Shown piece by piece: positions 46,318 through 57,891 of a stretch of DNA of 64,000 nucleotides (its first letter is position 1; the number at the start of each line of letters is the position of its first letter). The stretch is from positions 1-64,000 of the forward strand of contig JADNRX010000283.1 in NCBI GenBank assembly GCA_015501595.1, read 5' to 3'. Both the position numbers and the translations under genes were made by a program. The DNA is from Hymenopellis radicata. Its lineage: Eukaryota; Basidiomycota; Agaricomycetes; Agaricales; Physalacriaceae. The notes beneath the pieces are model-generated. The model had not been told where the DNA came from and ran no database searches. It saw only the letters and a list, made by a program, of their open reading frames with translations.

Positions 46318-47290
46318 TTAGAACCGAGAACTTCCCACCCTTGTGGAACGGAGACAACAAACAGTATGAGTATTCGCAAATGAAGCACAGAGGTAAAGAA
46401 TACGACAGTCTAGTACCAGTTGAAGTTGCGTACAGCGTTTACTTGTTCGAACAGCGCCATCGTAATAGCAGTAACTCGACGTCTCCGTCGATAGAGTTCG
46501 CCGCTCTAGGTCATCATAAGTAAAGCTCAACACACGAGGACCGATGATACCTGCAAACGATTAGGTCGCTAGCCTCATGAATATACTCGGGATATACGAC
46601 TCACCCTTGAAGCCTCTCGATACAAACAGAACTTGACTTGATCTCCCGCGCATCGTTTCGAACACCTCAATAGCGAACTCGTTCCCAAAGTACGCTTCAA
46701 TGCCCGCATGTACAACTCGAGAGCGGCAAAGTAAGTCCGTCCCAGCTGCGCGTACATCAGTCGCTGATGATTCAAATGGGCGTGGATACGTACCGGAGAG
46801 AACCTACAGCGATCCGAGAGATCCCCCCTTGTCCACAGCAAGTACGCGAGGGGGACTTGCCGAATCAGCATCCCCTCATAGCGCCCAAAGCGCATGACAT
46901 GTCCTCCGCGTTGTCGTCCGTGTACCACGGCTCCATCAACGCTGCGCCTCTAATATCGGGCCTCTGTAGAGCGATGCCCAGCGTGCTTTCGAGGCGTTGG
47001 AGACCGAGCAGATATTTACGCGACGCCTCCATGCGCCGGGCTGGAAATCGCGTCGCGTGAGGGCATAGTTGGCAGATACGACAAAAGACACGCACATCGT
47101 TGTAACAGAGGGTGTTCCAAATGTGGTAACATTCTGGACTTGTCGCGGACGAACTGTCCTTTGAGACTTCCGCCGCGCAAACGATACGCGCCAGCTGTAG
47201 GGTCGGTGTAGAAGGCGCACTCGGCATAGTCGTGCATGCGCTTGGGGATGATGGCGACGGGCGGGTACAGAGACCGGTGGCAGGCCATTG
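46318..47290 (-). pseudogene. Unrecognised multi-exon gene, disrupted
   Basis: Coding phrases in order: MACHRSLYPPVAIIPKRMHD (47288), RMEASRKYLLGLQRLESTLG and RPDIRGAALMEPWYTDDNAE (about 47030-46900), DADSASPPRVLAVDKGGSLG (about 46870-46810), DLLCRSRVVHAGIEAYFGNE and FETMRGRSSQVLFVSRGFK (about 46735-46615), GIIGPRVLSFTYDDLERR (46550), stop 46318. Introns are recognisable (for example 46559-46612). An extra G near 46872 shifts the frame, a TAG follows near 46813, and the first junction could not be resolved. No family recognised. Confidence 0.45.
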
Positions 47291-47909
47291 GTAGTGAAGG
47301 CTAGACGTGGTGGAAGGGGAAAGAGAGAGTGTCGAAGCCCGAGAGAAGCACCACGGCCTGTCAACGCGCTGTCATTGGGGATTCATTACGTCTCAGTTCC
47401 TCTGCGTGGCGTTCGTTATCTTGCGCGCCAGAAAGACCCTCTAGCGCGTGCCCTTCAGCATCATATTAGGGCTACAGTGAGAGGTCACATTTCCTCTTTC
47501 CCAGTCATAAACGATAGTGGTGGCAAGGACGATTACTATTCGTAAGATGGATGACGTACGCGTCAGACTTGTGTGGCTAACCCTTGTTTGGTTCCGAGGC
47601 CACTGGAATATGGCAATCCTGTCGTGCATCCTGTCCATAGGCAGTTACACAGGTCAACATCGAATGAGAGATATCGGTTATAAGTAAGGAAAACGCGTTT
47701 GTCAAATTATCCTGCGCCGAAAACATTCCTGTATCACCTGTTGTGTCAGAAGACGGTGTAAAAAGCGAAATGAAACGAGGTGAAGCATATACGCGTACGA
47801 TTGTCATGTTCATTGCGTGTATCCTATATATTCCCGCTATATACACCGCGCAAGTTTTGAGACGTACAACAGTCCTCCAACGCCCAGTCAATCACTAGTC
47901 GCTCCCATA
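47291..47909. other. Intergenic
   Basis: About 0.6 kb between the disrupted gene and the membrane protein gene. No gene seen. Confidence 0.4.
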
Positions 47910-48722
47910 TCAATTCGCATTTCCGTTGGTCTGGTGGTGAGCTCGGCCATTCGCATGCCCATTTTGCGTCCCAGAGCCCCTGAGCTTCTCCGCTCGTGCG
48001 CGCATACGCTCCACGAAAACTACGCACATATACGTCGGAACGCCGAGGATCACTGACGTAGGGGTGGCGGTAAGGCTCACAAAGAAGAAGAGATGGAAGC
48101 TGAACGCACCACACGCAGCGACTAAAACCTGCAGTAACATAAACGCCTGTGCCGCCAACGGCGCGCCCAACAGCACCCATAGCTCCTCACAGTCACTCCG
48201 CTGCTGCATACACTGCGCTATCCAATCCGTCTAGACGTCGACGAATGAGTCCAGTCGTCGGATGGTATGGATAGACGCACCTTTCCGTGAAACCACATCC
48301 ATACTATCCGGGCAGCGCCGCCAAAGCCCGACGCGACAAGCAGCGCGGCATACCCGTATACCACCGGCCCGGAAAAGTGCGCATAGACGCGAGGCGAATT
48401 CGGTATCAGGAGAACCAAGAAGCATGCCGCCAAGGTGAACGCTGTGGTGAATAAATGGCCAGCCGTTCGGTAGGCGAAGCTGTCTCAAGGTAATCGTGGA
48501 GTGCGGCGGCGGAGGCGGCGCGGGATGCGAAGGTCTGCGTGTATTGGAATCAAGTCAAGTATTCAAGATGGGCGAGGACGTACTGCGCTGTGAGAGGGTG
48601 TAAGACAGAGGCGAGAGGGATGAGAACACGTACCAAGTGCCAGTGACCGCCAATACAGGCGTGGATATGAGGTATCCGTTGAAGCGGGACAGCGCAAAAC
48701 GGTGTCTAGACGTGCGCAGCAT
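47910..48722 (-). CDS. Small four-helix membrane protein
   Basis: Exons 48634-48722, 48281-48479 and 47910-48212 (introns of 154 and 68 bp, GT-AG, phases consistent) give 196 residues. After MLRTSRHRFALSRFNGYL come hydrophobic stretches FTLAACFLVLLIP, GYAALLVASGFGGAARIVWM, PLAAQAFMLLQVLVAACGAF and FHLFFFVSLTATPTSVILGV. A basic and Asn-rich cytosol-like tail follows (MRARAEKLRGSGTQ ... TNGNAN). This is an integral membrane protein with about four spans; no family recognised. It sits between the two arms of duplication C and has no second copy here. Confidence 0.66.
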
Positions 48723-49455
48723 CGTATAATATCGTCTGTTTCGTGTCGGAGCGGCGGTGGTGGGAGGAAGGAAAGACGGATAGGGGTCGGCTCGGAAAAG
48801 TGGGGAAATGATATTCAGGGTGCCTCTAAATTTAGACTTTTTAGCACAGTTGCTTAAAATAAATACACACGTTGGCTGCCGAAGCGCGGTCACGTTTATC
48901 CACTCGCTTTCTCTTAGAGCTGTCGTTCGTGCTGTCTAACGTAGACCACCGAGATTTTGAGAGACGTCTACATGGCATGATGCGCGTCGCGAATCAGTGC
49001 CTGGACGTGTCTATACGTAAGGGGTGAACGTGGCCTGCCATCACGCGTCGTGGCTTGCTCTCTGTGTATCACAACTTCTCTTCTCTTCTGCTACCTTGAA
49101 GTTTTTACACCTCCTCCTTATGCCCAATCATCCGTGTATTCCCGCCAGAACTTACTCGTACCACAAATATTATTCACGATTTCATCGCACGGCGATGGAA
49201 GGGATGCGACAGTGGAACAAAGAATCAGGGCACTGCCACCGAGGTGCGCATATCTTCATTTGGACAAGTCCCGCTCTCCTTATTCGGCGACGCCTCCGCG
49301 CTCCATATCGTCATTATGTTCCTGGATGTGTGTTCCGCAGTGATGCACACACCCACACACAGCCTCATGTCTCCATCTCTCTCCCATCTCTCACCATTCT
49401 TAACTTGCCTTAAAATCCTTAAAAGCTAGACCATCAACCTAGAAGACACCCACCC
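48723..49455. other. Divergent intergenic region
   Basis: Shared upstream region of the membrane protein gene (minus) and the repeat-protein gene (plus). No other gene seen. Confidence 0.45.
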
Positions 49456-49820
49456 ATGGACGACACACTCCATCAACCTAGAAGACACCCGGCCAGGGAC
49501 GACATCCTGTCCCAAGACGCGCGCAACAGGATCGAGGCAGCCCTCGACGTAGCGTTTGTCCAATTTTGCAGCACAATCCCTCCGATACCTAGAAGACACC
49601 CACCCGTGGACGACATCCTGTCCGAAGACGTGGACAACAGGCTCGACGCGCCGGCAGATGCCTTTAGCATTACACTCCGTCAACCTCGGAGACACCGGGC
49701 CAGGGACAACATCCTCTCCCAAGAGGTGCACGACGTGTTCGACGCAATGTTTGACGACTTTTGCAGAGAACTCCGTGAATCTAGAAGACACCTGCCCATG
49801 GACGACATCCTGTCCGAAGA
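49440..49820 (+). repeat. Tandem repeat of about 114 bp (four units)
   Basis: Units begin CAACCTAGAAGACACCC and contain GACGACATCCTGTCC. They also extend just before the ATG, so part of the repeat lies in the 5' leader. Confidence 0.75.
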
Positions 49821-51495
49821 CGACCGAATCGCACTGCGATATCACATTATTGATTCCGAGTGCGTGACTGATATCTGCTATGGCTATCTGCGCCACTAAC
49901 GTCTAATATAGCGATGGCCGAGACTGGCGTGGGACCTCAGACGAACGTTACGAAACTCCTGCCAGTGATGACGTGGAACAGCCACCAAACTTGGCTATAG
50001 CCACCGCGAACGCAGGACATTCCAGGATTGCGAGCGAGCGTTCTGTGGCTCGGGATCGCCGACGAACTGTTCATTTCAACATTTCTCGCCCGTCGTCATC
50101 GCTTGGTGATGTCCCATCCCACGACGCGGACGACGACGCCGACTCCCAATCGGATGATGGATCAAATAGGAATTCACCAGAAGCCGAACCTATCGACGTC
50201 GCCAATTACATGTCTGATAGCGAGGACGACGAATGGACCGCCACAAATGATATCCCTCCCTTCACAACGCCTCCCGACAATTGGAACGGGGGTGAGAGGG
50301 GACTCGGAGGCTCTGTGGACCCACGAACTGCTCTGTGGGGCGCAGAGCCCCCCTCTCCCGCGACAACTCCGAATCTCAGTCCTTTCAATCGGAATGATCG
50401 TACCCTGCCTCCCTTTAACGAGGACCATGGACCAATTACCTTCGACAATCAACCTGAAGCCCAACCGAGGCATGTCACGAATCGTACATCTGAGGCTCCT
50501 CCCGCGACAACTCCGAATCTCAGTCCTTTCAATCGAAATAATAGTACCCTACCTCCCTTTAACGAAACTTCCCAATCGGTTCATGGACCAATTACCTTCG
50601 ACAATCAACCTGAAGCCCAACCGAGGCATGTCACGAACCGTACATCTGAGGCTCCTCCCGAGACAACTCCGAATCTCAGTCCTTTCAATCGAAATAATAG
50701 TACCCTACCTCCCTTTAACGAAACTTCCCAATCGGTTCATGGACCAATTACCTTCGACAATCAACCTGAAGCCCAACCGAGGCATGTCACGAACCGTACA
50801 TCTGAGGCTCCTCCCGAGACAACTCCGAATCTCAGTCCTTTCAATCGAAATAATATTACCCTGCCTCCCTTTAACGAGGACCATGGACCAATTACCTTCG
50901 ACAATCAACCCGAAGCCCAACCGAGGCATGTCGCGAACCGTACATCCGAGGCTCACCGAGAGAGCGTCCCAGACGTCCTACCTCCCTCTACAAAAACACC
51001 TCCTAATACTGGAGTTTCTTCAGCTCGACGAAACGCGACACCCTCCACATTAACGGCGTCGTCACCCGACTCCGACGCTGATGATCTGCCTGCCTCTGAC
51101 GACGGCCATATCGAGGATTCCGGCCAGACACCATCCTCTTCATCAATTACAGCAGATATCGATAACGAACCGAACAAAGTCGAACCTACCGATGTTTCCA
51201 ACTTCACGTCAAGCATGAACACGATATCGAGAGCTTTGGGCGAAACGCCTGACGAGGCTAAGATTCGATTGATGGGCAGTATGTGTCAATAAAGATCTTT
51301 GATCGTCTTCCTCTCAATCTTGTTTCTACAGCGAGACCAGTCTCGGCAAGTGACATGGTTCCTCGGATTGAGACGACGGAGAGTCCAGCTCCGGAAAGGC
51401 AAGCAGTGCAGAAAATGAGTTCCGCGTTCATGCAGGCAAATATATGGTACCCAGATAAATCCCAGGACTCGGACTCGGACGAAGAGTCTGTGTAA
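49456..51495 (+). CDS. Repeat protein of unknown function (two repeat families)
   Basis: Three exons (49456-49859, 49912-51278, 51332-51495; introns 52 and 53 bp) encode 644 residues. Residues 1-130 hold four imperfect copies of a unit of about 38 residues built on PRRHPxxDDILSxD, then a helix. Residues about 280-480 hold four copies of a 46-51 residue unit: TTPNLSPFNRN, LPPFNE, HGPITFDNQPEAQPRHV, TNRTSEAPP. The rest is Ser/Asp-rich and acidic (HDADDDADSQSDDGSNRNSP, DSDSDEESV at the end). No signal or membrane segment. The charge pattern suggests a disordered protein. The 3' part is duplicated in inverted form at 45849-46040. No known family recognised. Confidence 0.7.
50357..50950 (+). repeat. 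Tandem repeat of about 138-153 bp (four units)
   Basis: Units begin CCCGCGACAACTCCGAATCT or CCCGAGACAACTCCG. The two middle units are almost identical and carry an extra 15 bp (AACTTCCCAATCGGT region) coding TSQSV. The pattern indicates recent unit duplication. Confidence 0.88.
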
Positions 51496-51940
51496 AGAAT
51501 GATTAGCGCCATATATTAGTATACTTGTAACATTTAATGCACGTCGTGTTTCAATTCTCAAAGAAGCGACCAGGTGGAAGTAAGCAGACAAGAGTATCGG
51601 AAAACAACAACAGCATACAACGCGACACTGCTTTCTTCTAAGCCTCCGTGAGCACTCTTCTACTACAACAATGGAGCGCCATATGTGGGCCGCGAATTGA
51701 CGATAACGTTGGACTGCGCGTAGGTCCTAGCAGGCTTTAGGATGCGATGCGCCACTGACGCCAGGGGGAGTGGCGCAGTACAATGCCGCGGCTACGCGCC
51801 GGCGATTCGGTTACCATGTTTGGGTGACAATGCGTTCGGTGTGGACAACCCATTGTTCTGAGCAATGTGGACTGCCTAAACTAGACCAGACGTCCACTGA
51901 CATCCACATCACATGATGAATCGCCTTTGTCTGCGCCTAG

Positions 51941-51947
51941 TATAAAA
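51941..51947 (+). promoter_or_regulatory. TATA box of gene C
   Basis: TATAAAA, 85 bp before the ATG at 52026. Conserved in the left copy. Confidence 0.62.
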
Positions 51948-52025
51948 GGCTCGCAGGCCATCGCGTTAAACCTCCCCATTACCCTCGTCTTTCACACTCA
52001 ATCTCCTTGTACTTACTCTCACATG

Positions 52026-53045
52026 ATGTCTCTCTCTCTTGAAGATATTAACGTCTCGCTCTCGTTTACTGGGGCGCTCGACGTGCCTATTATTCAGGAA
52101 ACGTCTTTATCTGTTAGTCCCAATCGTACTGCCTTTGTCTACGTTCTAACACATTGCTTAGCTCGACACTTTGGAATTCGTATGGGGTCTAAATCGCGGG
52201 CAAGTCATGTCATACTTCAACCTAGTGCCCGGCAACATTCTTCGCCGTGAGTTTACATTGCCGGTAACGACAGTCAGGAGCTGATGTTCCTCTAGTTCAG
52301 CCTGAGTTGAAGAAGGCGATTGAATTAGAAAAAGTCGCGTTGTGTCCCCCGAATGCTGTCATGAAGAAACTCGCCGCGTTGCAGGACCGAAACATGAAGC
52401 AGCCTCTTTCGAAGAGGCGTATGTTCACCGAGGTACGTCCGCATGCTCTCGGTACATCCCAACGTTGCTGATTCCTCGTCTTCAAAGGTATCTCCCTTCC
52501 AGGCATACGAATACCGCATCGTTCCCGTAGCCAAAAGCGTCACCCTCTACTCCCGCGATCCCTCCACCCGCAAAGTGTCTATTCTGAAAGGCACAAAACA
52601 CTCCTTCCCCTCGTTCACCTGCGAAGCCAACCCGGCCTTTGTCCTCACATTCGCGAGTGACGGGCTCCTCAACACTCCCAAGTTTGTAAGGACGAAACTT
52701 GCGTTCGAGACCGCACCGGACGACTGCTTCAGGCCGTGGCAGACACTCGCCGCTCCACCTCTCGCGTTTTACGAAGGCTCTTATGTTGGAGAGTTTGGGA
52801 GACCTGTACCGGTCAAGTACCGGGACCAACTTCCGAAGAGCCGTCCTGTGCCCATGGTCGTTGATTCGGACGAGTCTGAGGAGTCGTTTGAGGAGTTGCA
52901 GCCTACTTTGAAGCGGCGTAAGGTAGAGGATGTGTCCGGAGAAGGCGTGGACGCGGCGGCGGCCAGCGATTTAGTGGACAGTGTCGAGGCGGTGCTGATG
53001 GAGGCGCGGCGCAAGAGTCTGAGGGAGAAGCGCAAGAGGTTGTAG
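52026..53045 (+). CDS. Gene C right copy: unrecognised, probably nuclear protein
   Basis: Four exons (52026-52112, 52162-52246, 52296-52432, 52488-53045), introns 49-55 bp, give 288 residues. N-terminal MSLSLEDINVSLSFTGALDV, middle helix QPELKKAIELEKVALCPPNA, then an ordered region (AYEYRIVP, TLYSRDPSTRKVS, FTCEANPAFVLTFASDG). The tail has acidic DSDESEESFEEL, a TLKRRKVE nuclear-signal-like patch and a final RRKSLREKRKRL. No known domain. All introns are in phase and the frame is open, unlike the left copy. An earlier ATG at 52023 would add one residue. Confidence 0.72.
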
Positions 53046-53120
53046 ACTCCCGGTGTATATGCCCTTTCTTTTTTGGAATGCTCTCGTTCTCTATTTTTCA
53101 TTATTAGCCTGTACATCACA

Positions 53121-53573
53121 TCACGTCTTTATGAAAACACACTTAGGAAACCTTGAAGGAGCCTGATGGGGCGAACTAGCACGAGTCCGCTTGAACATGG
53201 CCTTCTGACCGTGTGCCTTTCTAGGAGCAGGATTCACCTTTAGAATACGGTTGAACATGTGCCATTATGCTTTGTTCTTGCGCCGGATAGTCGGAGTGTA
53301 TTTCGAGAACAACCATTGGTGTCCAAGTCAGGCACGATACCGGTTTATCGGACCGGTAGGCTTTCGGGTGGGCTCTGCTCTTCGTTTCAACCATCATGGC
53401 GCCTTTTTCACGAATCGAACCTCATTTACGACTCCTTGTGCAGCATTCTTCGACGACTTGAGGATACCTTTTGCCACCACATGCTTGCACCTATCTAGTT
53501 TGGGAATAATTAGGCTGGAAATATGTCGCTAATGATAGATAGTAGATACGTCCTGCTGCTTCTTCGAACACAT
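53121..53573 (-). pseudogene. Possible small decayed gene
   Basis: Minus-strand phrases MCSKKQQD, then (after a GTATCT...ACTAG intron-like stretch) RCKHVVAKGILKSSKNAAQG and VNEVRFVKKAP, then a stop. Further on come FSKYTPTIRRKNKA and NRILKVNPAPRKAHGQKAMF to TGA at 53121. All are Lys-rich, but they lie in different frames. Unrecognised. Confidence 0.3.
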
Positions 53574-54323
53574 GGTCTAAATGTGCGTTATCTAATCACT
53601 TCCTTGTGCGACCTGTGACGATTGTTGATAGACACCCATCCTCCACCCTATGAGTCCCTTTCTGGCAATAAAACACACACGCCACCGCCTCCCTCCGAGA
53701 TGGAACCGTCTGCAGCTATATTCTACCTCATGCCGAGCTAATCCTGTATCGAAGGACGACTGCGTCTCCACATGGATTTGTTCGCTTAGCATTTCTCTCC
53801 AGTATCTAACCAGAAGGTGCTGCAAGAATAGCAGATGGCTGACGTCGCCTTAGTATCGTTGACACGGCTTCTTCGGGGAGCTTACCTTGATTGACGCGTG
53901 CACCACTGTCGCTCGGATAATGTCCTCGCAGAAACCTCCTACACGGTTATCGTGACCGTAACATGCCTAGCTTCATCCGAGCAAGCCTCCGACAAAACAA
54001 TTCCATCGATCATCGTTCCTCTTTTAATTTGCTGCACATTGTTATTCGTAGGGCTCCCATACATTCGGAACGCGCAGGAAATCATGCACCCGCGAATTTA
54101 TGCGTGCCATGGTGTGCTTATGGCCAGGAAACGCGTCTCCGTCATTCACGTGTCGACGTCGAGATTTAGATTACGCCTCCGAAGCCATGCACTATCGTTC
54201 CGGGCTTCTTGCGCGCGCGTCCTTGACATCGCTCTTTAAATACCTACATGGTTGCTAGCACACTGCAGAGTCTATCTCTCTCCTCCCTCCGAGTTTGCTC
54301 TCTCTCTCGCAGCTGCAGCAGCA
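53574..54323. other. Intergenic
   Basis: Upstream region of the ferric reductase; no gene seen. Confidence 0.4.
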
Positions 54324-56631
54324 ATGTCCGTTCCTGCAGGACCGTCGTCCCACCACATGCCTCCCAAGGACGGTCTCTCCGCGAAGAATACGCAGACACC
54401 TACCCGCACGATATATGGTTCTTCCTCGCCTCTCTTATCGCTCTCATCTCCCTCTGCCAGTTCATCTCGTTCTTGCTGGGCCGAGTAACAAAGTCCCCTT
54501 CTGGCGGAGGGTTCAGGAGGATTCCCGTCGCCGCAGTGAACGCCTATCGTGCACTGGCGTTCCGCACTACGGTGGCGTGGGTCGTATTCGCTGAGTGTCG
54601 CGGAGGTGGCGTGTGCGATGATGTATATCGCCGTGCTGTTCGCTTGGGAGTTGGTGCATAGTAAGTGTACGGTGCTCATTAATTCCACTTGGGGCTGATA
54701 AGTATATAGCGACGGACACGCTGGGGAATAAGTTCAGTGCGGGATATATGTCCAACCGCGCGGGTACTATAGCGGTTAGCCAGTTCCCGCTCATCGCGGT
54801 GTTGGGCACGAAGAATAATATTCTTGGATGTATGTTTTGAGCCTCGGTCTTTTCTCGAGATTTGACTGACGCGCCTTCTTCATAGATATAATCGGTATAA
54901 GTTACGACAAGGTCCGCTTTACTGCTCCCGTGTTGAAGTCGGGTAGGCTCAATCTCGGTTTCGTAGCTGAGCTCCATCCACCGTATGTGCGCACGGGTAT
55001 GCTTTGTGATGCTCTGGCTCCACGCCGGACTTAAGGTGATAGCTACCATTCCACTCTGCAGGCCGCCATGCTGACGAAGTAACAGCTGCATCCCGCACAG
55101 ACGGCCGCTGGGGTCTACAATTCCTACAACTCGGGCTCATGGCCCTAGTGGCGTTCTCTGTCCTGATAGTCATCTCTCTCCGCCCCATCCGTGCGCGAGC
55201 CTATGAGCTCTTCTTCTACTCTCATTTCGTTCTCGTACTGTAGGCGTCTCTTCCGTCATGACGAGAACTGTGCTGATCACCAACTACTATTCAGGATGTT
55301 CCTCATCGGAGCTTACTTCCACACCAAGCCCTACGCGTGAGTTCCCTTCTCGCCGTGTTTAATTCCCTCACGAACATTCCTCAGGTTCAATCCGTACATC
55401 TACAGTACATTCATCATCTGGGGACTTGACCGCGTCATCCGGCTCATCCGGCTCGTCGTCTTCAACCACACATTCAGCCTCTCCCATAGCAACGGAAGGG
55501 AAATGGACGCCACCGTGGAGCCGCTTTCTCCTCACCTCGTCCGTTTACGGCTGAAGCGCCCCAAACACTTCCATTGGGCCCCGGGCAGACGGCATATCTC
55601 ATCACGCCGCAGGTCTCCATGTTTCCGTTGGAGGCGCATCCGTTTACTATTGCGAGTTATGACTCTCCGTCTGGGAATCAGGATGAAGATGGGGGAGAGC
55701 AGGGTTTGAAAAAGGGTGCAGAGGATGTGTACTGGAAGGAGCTGGTCTTCCTCATTAATGTCCAGGAAGGATTTACGAAGAGGTTGGCTGCGAGTAACGG
55801 TCCCATCAAGGTATACATCGATGGGCCATACGGCCCGTCGCCTAACCTTTCAAGGTTCGATAGCGTGGCGTTCGTTGCTGGTACGGCGTTCAATTTTCAT
55901 GCGCATGACTTTTGGTTCTCACACGTGGCATAGGCGGATCAGGCGTATCGTACACTCTTCCACTCCTGTTGGATACAATCGAGTGAGTTTTTCATGTGTC
56001 GACAGGTTTGTTCTGCATGCTCATTCTCCACAAAGGCGTGCGCGGTCGGGGAAGGGCACATGTAAACGTGTTCTATTCATATGGGCGATCAGAGATAGCA
56101 GTACGTCCATTTACCTCTATCCTCTTTCTCTTCTCGTCTCTAATGCTTCCTAGCACATGTCCACTGGATGTCAGACGTCCTGCTCACCGCGCTCGCGCAC
56201 GACTGCAACATTGACCTCGACGTCCAAATATTCGTCACTAAGCCTGGAGCCACAGAGGACGTCGTACAATGGGACGACACGTCCGTGAACTCTCAGCCTG
56301 AGGGTGAGAGCCAGGCCGCGCCTGATAAGCCTACGGTGTCGTCAAGCTCTCTGAGTGTCTTGGGCTCAAGATCAACGCTGGTCGTCCTGATCTAGACGCT
56401 ATACTCAAGGACGAGGCTGAACGCACGCAAGGTGGGTGTATGGCTGTCACTGGTAAGCGCGCCTTCTCCACCTGGCTTTCTACCATTAACTTGATGTATG
56501 TAGTCTGCGGGTCCCGGCAAGTGGCACAGGCTGTCAGAGACGCTTTGCGCTACCCGCTCACGGATCCTATGAACGTCGTCAGGGGAGGAGCTAGCGTTTC
56601 TTTGCATGTAGAGTCTTTTGGTTACGCGTAA
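54324..56631 (+). pseudogene. Ferric reductase (FRE-type transmembrane), frameshifted
   Basis: From MSVPAGPSSHHMPPKDG the gene continues through transmembrane helices (DIWFFLASLIALISLCQFIS, MMYIAVLFAWELV) and two His pairs with the canonical 13-residue spacing (HRMCARVCFVMLWLH and HFVLVLMFLIGAYFH) that bind the two hemes. An FAD motif HPFTI, a glycine-rich NADPH motif AGGSGVSYTLPLL and a C-terminal HVESFGYA follow. This is the plasma-membrane metalloreductase family, which reduces Fe(III) for uptake. Nine or ten introns are splice-competent. Bases are missing near 54381, 54580 (two bases), 55584 (GGCAG for GGCCAG) and 56363, so the frame is broken four times. As written it is non-functional, but it may be intact if these are sequence errors. 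Confidence 0.85.
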
Positions 56632-56719
56632 AGCTTGTAATCGAGAATTGAGGACGTGAATAATACGTATATCTGGACATTTCAGCCAATCAAGACGCGA
56701 AGATGACATCGCGCGCCTA

Positions 56720-56940
56720 CCACGTGATCGAATTTCTCCTTCTTTCCTTCCACCACACTGTTTCACTAGTGATTAGCATCAGAGGCGCATTCATGCTTAC
56801 GACATGAACAGGAATGCAAGCGAAGCTCCCTGGCACGCAGGTTTTCCCACACCGACGTCGTCTGCGGACGTATTTCTGCAGAGGACCTGCACGCGCTCTT
56901 AGAGCGGGAGATAAGGACATCCTTGTACCGCCCAGCTCTG
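56720..56940 (-). repeat. Inverted repeat block B, right copy
   Basis: Reverse complement of about 31655-31870, including CTCTGCAGAAATACGTCC, GGGAAAACCTGCGTGCCAGG (the left copy has AAACTTGCG) and the end at TGGTGGAAGGAAG. Confidence 0.7.
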
Positions 56941-57220
56941 TGCCGGCGTCTCTGCGATTCAGAATGGAGTCTGGGAAATCACCAAAATATGCGGGGTCAT
57001 TGGCGATGATGGCTGCTGTAGATTCGCAAGTCGCTGCTGGAGTATTTCTTCTACCCAGCGCCCTGATCTCCGTCCTCACCATTGTCGGCAAATCGGAGTC
57101 ATTGACATGCCCGTTCTTCCGGCCCTGTTGACGCTGGACGGTCGGCTGAACTTCCCTAACACTGCCTGACAGGCTCATTCACGTACACGGGATGCAATGT
57201 CCGCTGAAACGCGGCTTTGC

Positions 57221-57229
57221 CTATATATA
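57221..57229 (+). promoter_or_regulatory. TATA box
   Basis: CTATATATA, 66-74 bp before ATG 57295. Confidence 0.55.
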
Positions 57230-57294
57230 CTGCGACGCACTGACAACTAGGTCATTTCTGTCTTCTCTTCTCTCTCACTTACTGTCCTTCCAAC

Positions 57295-57891
57295 ATGCGT
57301 TTCGCTGCTACTGCTCTTTTGGCTTTCGTCTCGTCCGCCATGGCGTCCCCTCTGGCATCCAGGGCTGACTACACCATCACCTTGGTAAGCGCGTGTCGTA
57401 GTACTATGCGAACTTTGGTATTCAATGCGCGACGAATAATAGGCTCCCAGTCCGGAGACGCTGACCACTTGTACCGACTACACTTCACTGTACGTTCGTC
57501 CTCAGGCCGCCTAGACGGGACTGACGTGCGACCATCGATGTAGTGGGAGGGTGGCTATCCTCCTTACACCGTCGGGATCTACAAGAGCGACGGAGGTCTC
57601 TACTTGCAGCGTGTCCAGTCTGAGTAGGCCCGCATCCTTCCCCGATATTTTTGATGCTCATCCACCCTTAGACTAAGTGTTACGTGGAATGTTGACGCTG
57701 CTGGTGGAAAGCAGGTTAATCTGCAGCTCTATGACACGAACGGTACGAATGCTGGAACTGCCAACATCCCTGTTGTCAATGGGACCGACGTCTCGTGTGT
57801 CAAATGTGCTGGGGTAGGTCGAGGATTCCTCATTCTGGTTGAGTAGGCTAACACGTTTTCTCTGCAGTATGCGGGATACCAGTTCTGCTAA
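57295..57891 (+). CDS. Small secreted Kre9/Knh1-like protein
   Basis: Five exons (57295-57384, 57451-57489, 57544-57623, 57672-57813, 57868-57891) splice in frame to 124 residues. The signal peptide MRFAATALLAFVSSAMASPL is followed by a single beta-sandwich-like domain: TWEGGYPPYTVGIYKSDGG, LSVTWNVDAAGGKQVNLQLY, DTNGTNAG. The W-x-G-G-x-P-P-Y and TWNVD patterns are those of the Kre9/Knh1 N-terminal (Ig-like) domain found in fungal cell-wall proteins. Three Cys near the C-terminus could form a disulphide. No GPI signal or Ser/Thr-rich stalk, so it is probably free in the wall or secreted. The second intron-exon choice was fixed by phase. It lies between duplication blocks B and A and has no copy on the other side. 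Confidence 0.72.

Larger units (their letters stand above)
51100..53060 (-). repeat. Inner inverted duplication C, right copy
   Basis: Counterpart of 44100-46150. Carries the intact gene C and the 3' end of the repeat-protein gene. Confidence 0.85.
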
